DNA of 64,000 nt from contig NZ_JABAIJ010000001.1 in assembly GCF_012641435.1 (NCBI RefSeq), forward strand, positions 1,817,053 to 1,881,052, in the 5' to 3' direction. Both the position numbers and the translations under genes were made by a program. Below the pieces are notes generated by a model. That model was not told the DNA's origin and did no database searches. It saw nothing but the letters and a program-made list of their open reading frames with translations. The DNA comes from Rhizobium sp. P38BS-XIX (GTDB lineage: Bacteria > Pseudomonadota > Alphaproteobacteria > Rhizobiales > Rhizobiaceae). Positions 63,391 to 64,000 of the stretch are shown in pieces (position 1 is the first letter of the stretch; every line of letters begins with the position of its first letter).

Positions 63391-64000
63391 TCAGTGGTTA
63401 TGCCTGGGTGGCGTAGCGGCGATATTGCGGAACTGTTCGGCGCCATCGAGGACGGCACCATCGGAGAGCTGCGTGACCGAGCGGCGATAGATGCGCTGCC
63501 ACGGCGTCGCATCCGGCGGCACGGCGGGAATGCCGTCGCCCTTGCGCCGCGCGATCTCCGCCTCCTCCACCAGCATGTCGCAGCGGCCCTGGTTGAAATC
63601 GATGCGGATGATGTCCCCGGTTCGAAGCCAGGCAAGCCCACCGCCCGCCGCACTCTCGGGCGAGGCATTGAGGATCGAAGGGCTGTCGGCGGTGCCGGAC
63701 TGACGCCCGTCGCCGATCGTCGGCAGGCTGCGAATGCCGCGCTTTAAGAGCGCATCCGGCGGCTGCATGTTGACGACCTCGGCGGACCCCGGCCAGCCGA
63801 TCGGCCCGGCCCCGCGAATGACAAGGATGGTGCGCTCGTCGATCCCAAGCTCGGGATCGTTGATGCGCTTGTGATAATCCTCCGAGCCGTCGAACACCAC
63901 GGCCCTGCCCTCGAACACGCCTTCGTGGCCCGGCTCCTGCAGGTAGCGTCTGCGGAACTCCTCCGACACGACGCTCATCTTCATGATCGCGAAATCGAAC
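63391..64000 (-). CDS. IlvD/Edd-family dehydratase, C-terminal part
   Basis: Right edge of the window cuts the gene: the frame is open to the last base, and the visible 203 residues are the C-terminal domain of an iron-sulfur dehydratase of the dihydroxy-acid/6-phosphogluconate/sugar-acid type. RTILVIRGAGPIGWPGSAEVVNM and LPTIGDGRQSGTADSPSILN match this domain; GLAWLRTGDIIRIDFNQGRCDML is typical. The SGTADSPS form is closer to arabinonate/xylonate dehydratases than to IlvD, an inference from few residues. Confidence 0.85.
   Translation of the reverse strand, partial: FDFAIMKMSVVSEEFRRRYLQEPGHEGVFEGRAVVFDGSEDYHKRINDPELGIDERTILVIRGAGPIGWPGSAEVVNMQPPDALLKRGIRSLPTIGDGRQSGTADSPSILNASPESAAGGGLAWLRTGDIIRIDFNQGRCDMLVEEAEIARRKGDGIPAVPPDATPWQRIYRRSVTQLSDGAVLDGAEQFRNIAATPPRHNH

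Noticed and set aside
1..64000. tRNA, rRNA, CRISPR arrays, transposases and phage genes
   Set aside because: I looked in the intergenic regions for tRNA-like cloverleaf arms, regular direct repeats and transposase motifs and saw none; small non-coding RNAs cannot be excluded by eye.

Overview
The window looks like a chromosomal segment of a Rhizobium-type alphaproteobacterium (Rhizobiaceae). This rests on the complete CtrA/ChpT/SciP cell-cycle proteins, an alphaproteobacterial RpoH, a urease operon with the rhizobial accessory genes, the rkpK-lpsL sugar-nucleotide pair, GANTC sites in front of ctrA, and copies of a short palindromic intergenic repeat of the kind seen throughout rhizobial genomes. 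No tRNA, rRNA, phage, transposase or CRISPR array was seen.

Layout. 1-2.8 kb: 3' part of an RND efflux pump (+). 2.8-11.2 kb: urease locus, all on the minus strand, transcribed ureD, ureA, ureB, an LprI-like exported protein, a sialyltransferase-fold protein, ureC, an HExxH protein, then a diguanylate cyclase and ureE, ureF, ureG. 11.4-12.4 kb: D-2-hydroxyacid dehydrogenase. 12.5-18.1 kb: a branched-chain amino acid ABC transporter (livH-M-G-F, a small membrane protein, then the binding protein). 18.4-26.2 kb: an FAD/GcvT oxidoreductase and the four-subunit sarcosine oxidase soxBDAG. 26.4-27.3 kb: cysQ. 27.5-34.5 kb: cell-cycle and envelope block (sciP, two small genes, fliJ-like, ctrA, an orphan receiver, chpT, eipA, a membrane-anchored coiled-coil protein). 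34.5-42 kb: housekeeping genes (TrmH-type methyltransferase, RluA-type pseudouridine synthase, rpoH, a large Pro/Ala/Glu-rich membrane protein, purA). 42-51 kb: methyltransferases, acetyltransferase, rkpK-lpsL, flavin reductase, RidA-like protein, EamA transporter and a secreted Cys-rich protein. 50.5-52.3 kb: hydrolase/ring-cleaving dioxygenase pair with a striking palindromic operator. 52.3-53.0 kb: Phd/PIN toxin-antitoxin. 53.0-54.9 kb: ung, a P-loop kinase-like protein and a small monooxygenase-like protein. 54.9-59.4 kb: a second FAD/GcvT oxidoreductase with a LicA-like kinase and a divergent DeoR regulator. 59.4-63.3 kb: LysR plus YeiH-type exporter and a PAS-GGDEF-EAL protein. The right edge cuts an IlvD/Edd-type dehydratase.

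How it fits together. Urease would release ammonia from urea. The two FAD/GcvT enzymes and SoxBDAG point to demethylation of N-methylated glycine or betaine-type compounds feeding one-carbon metabolism. The liv system adds amino acid uptake, and CysQ plus YeiH touch sulfur handling. The central block encodes the CtrA phosphorelay core, with an envelope gene (eipA) carrying a near-consensus CtrA site.

The most unusual features are the non-structural genes embedded in the urease operon, above all a protein carrying the L, S and VS sialyltransferase motifs and an HExxH protein coupled to ureC. Next come an uncharacterised kinase/oxidase/DeoR locus and two very clean operator palindromes. All functional statements come from reading translations and motifs; no database search was run.
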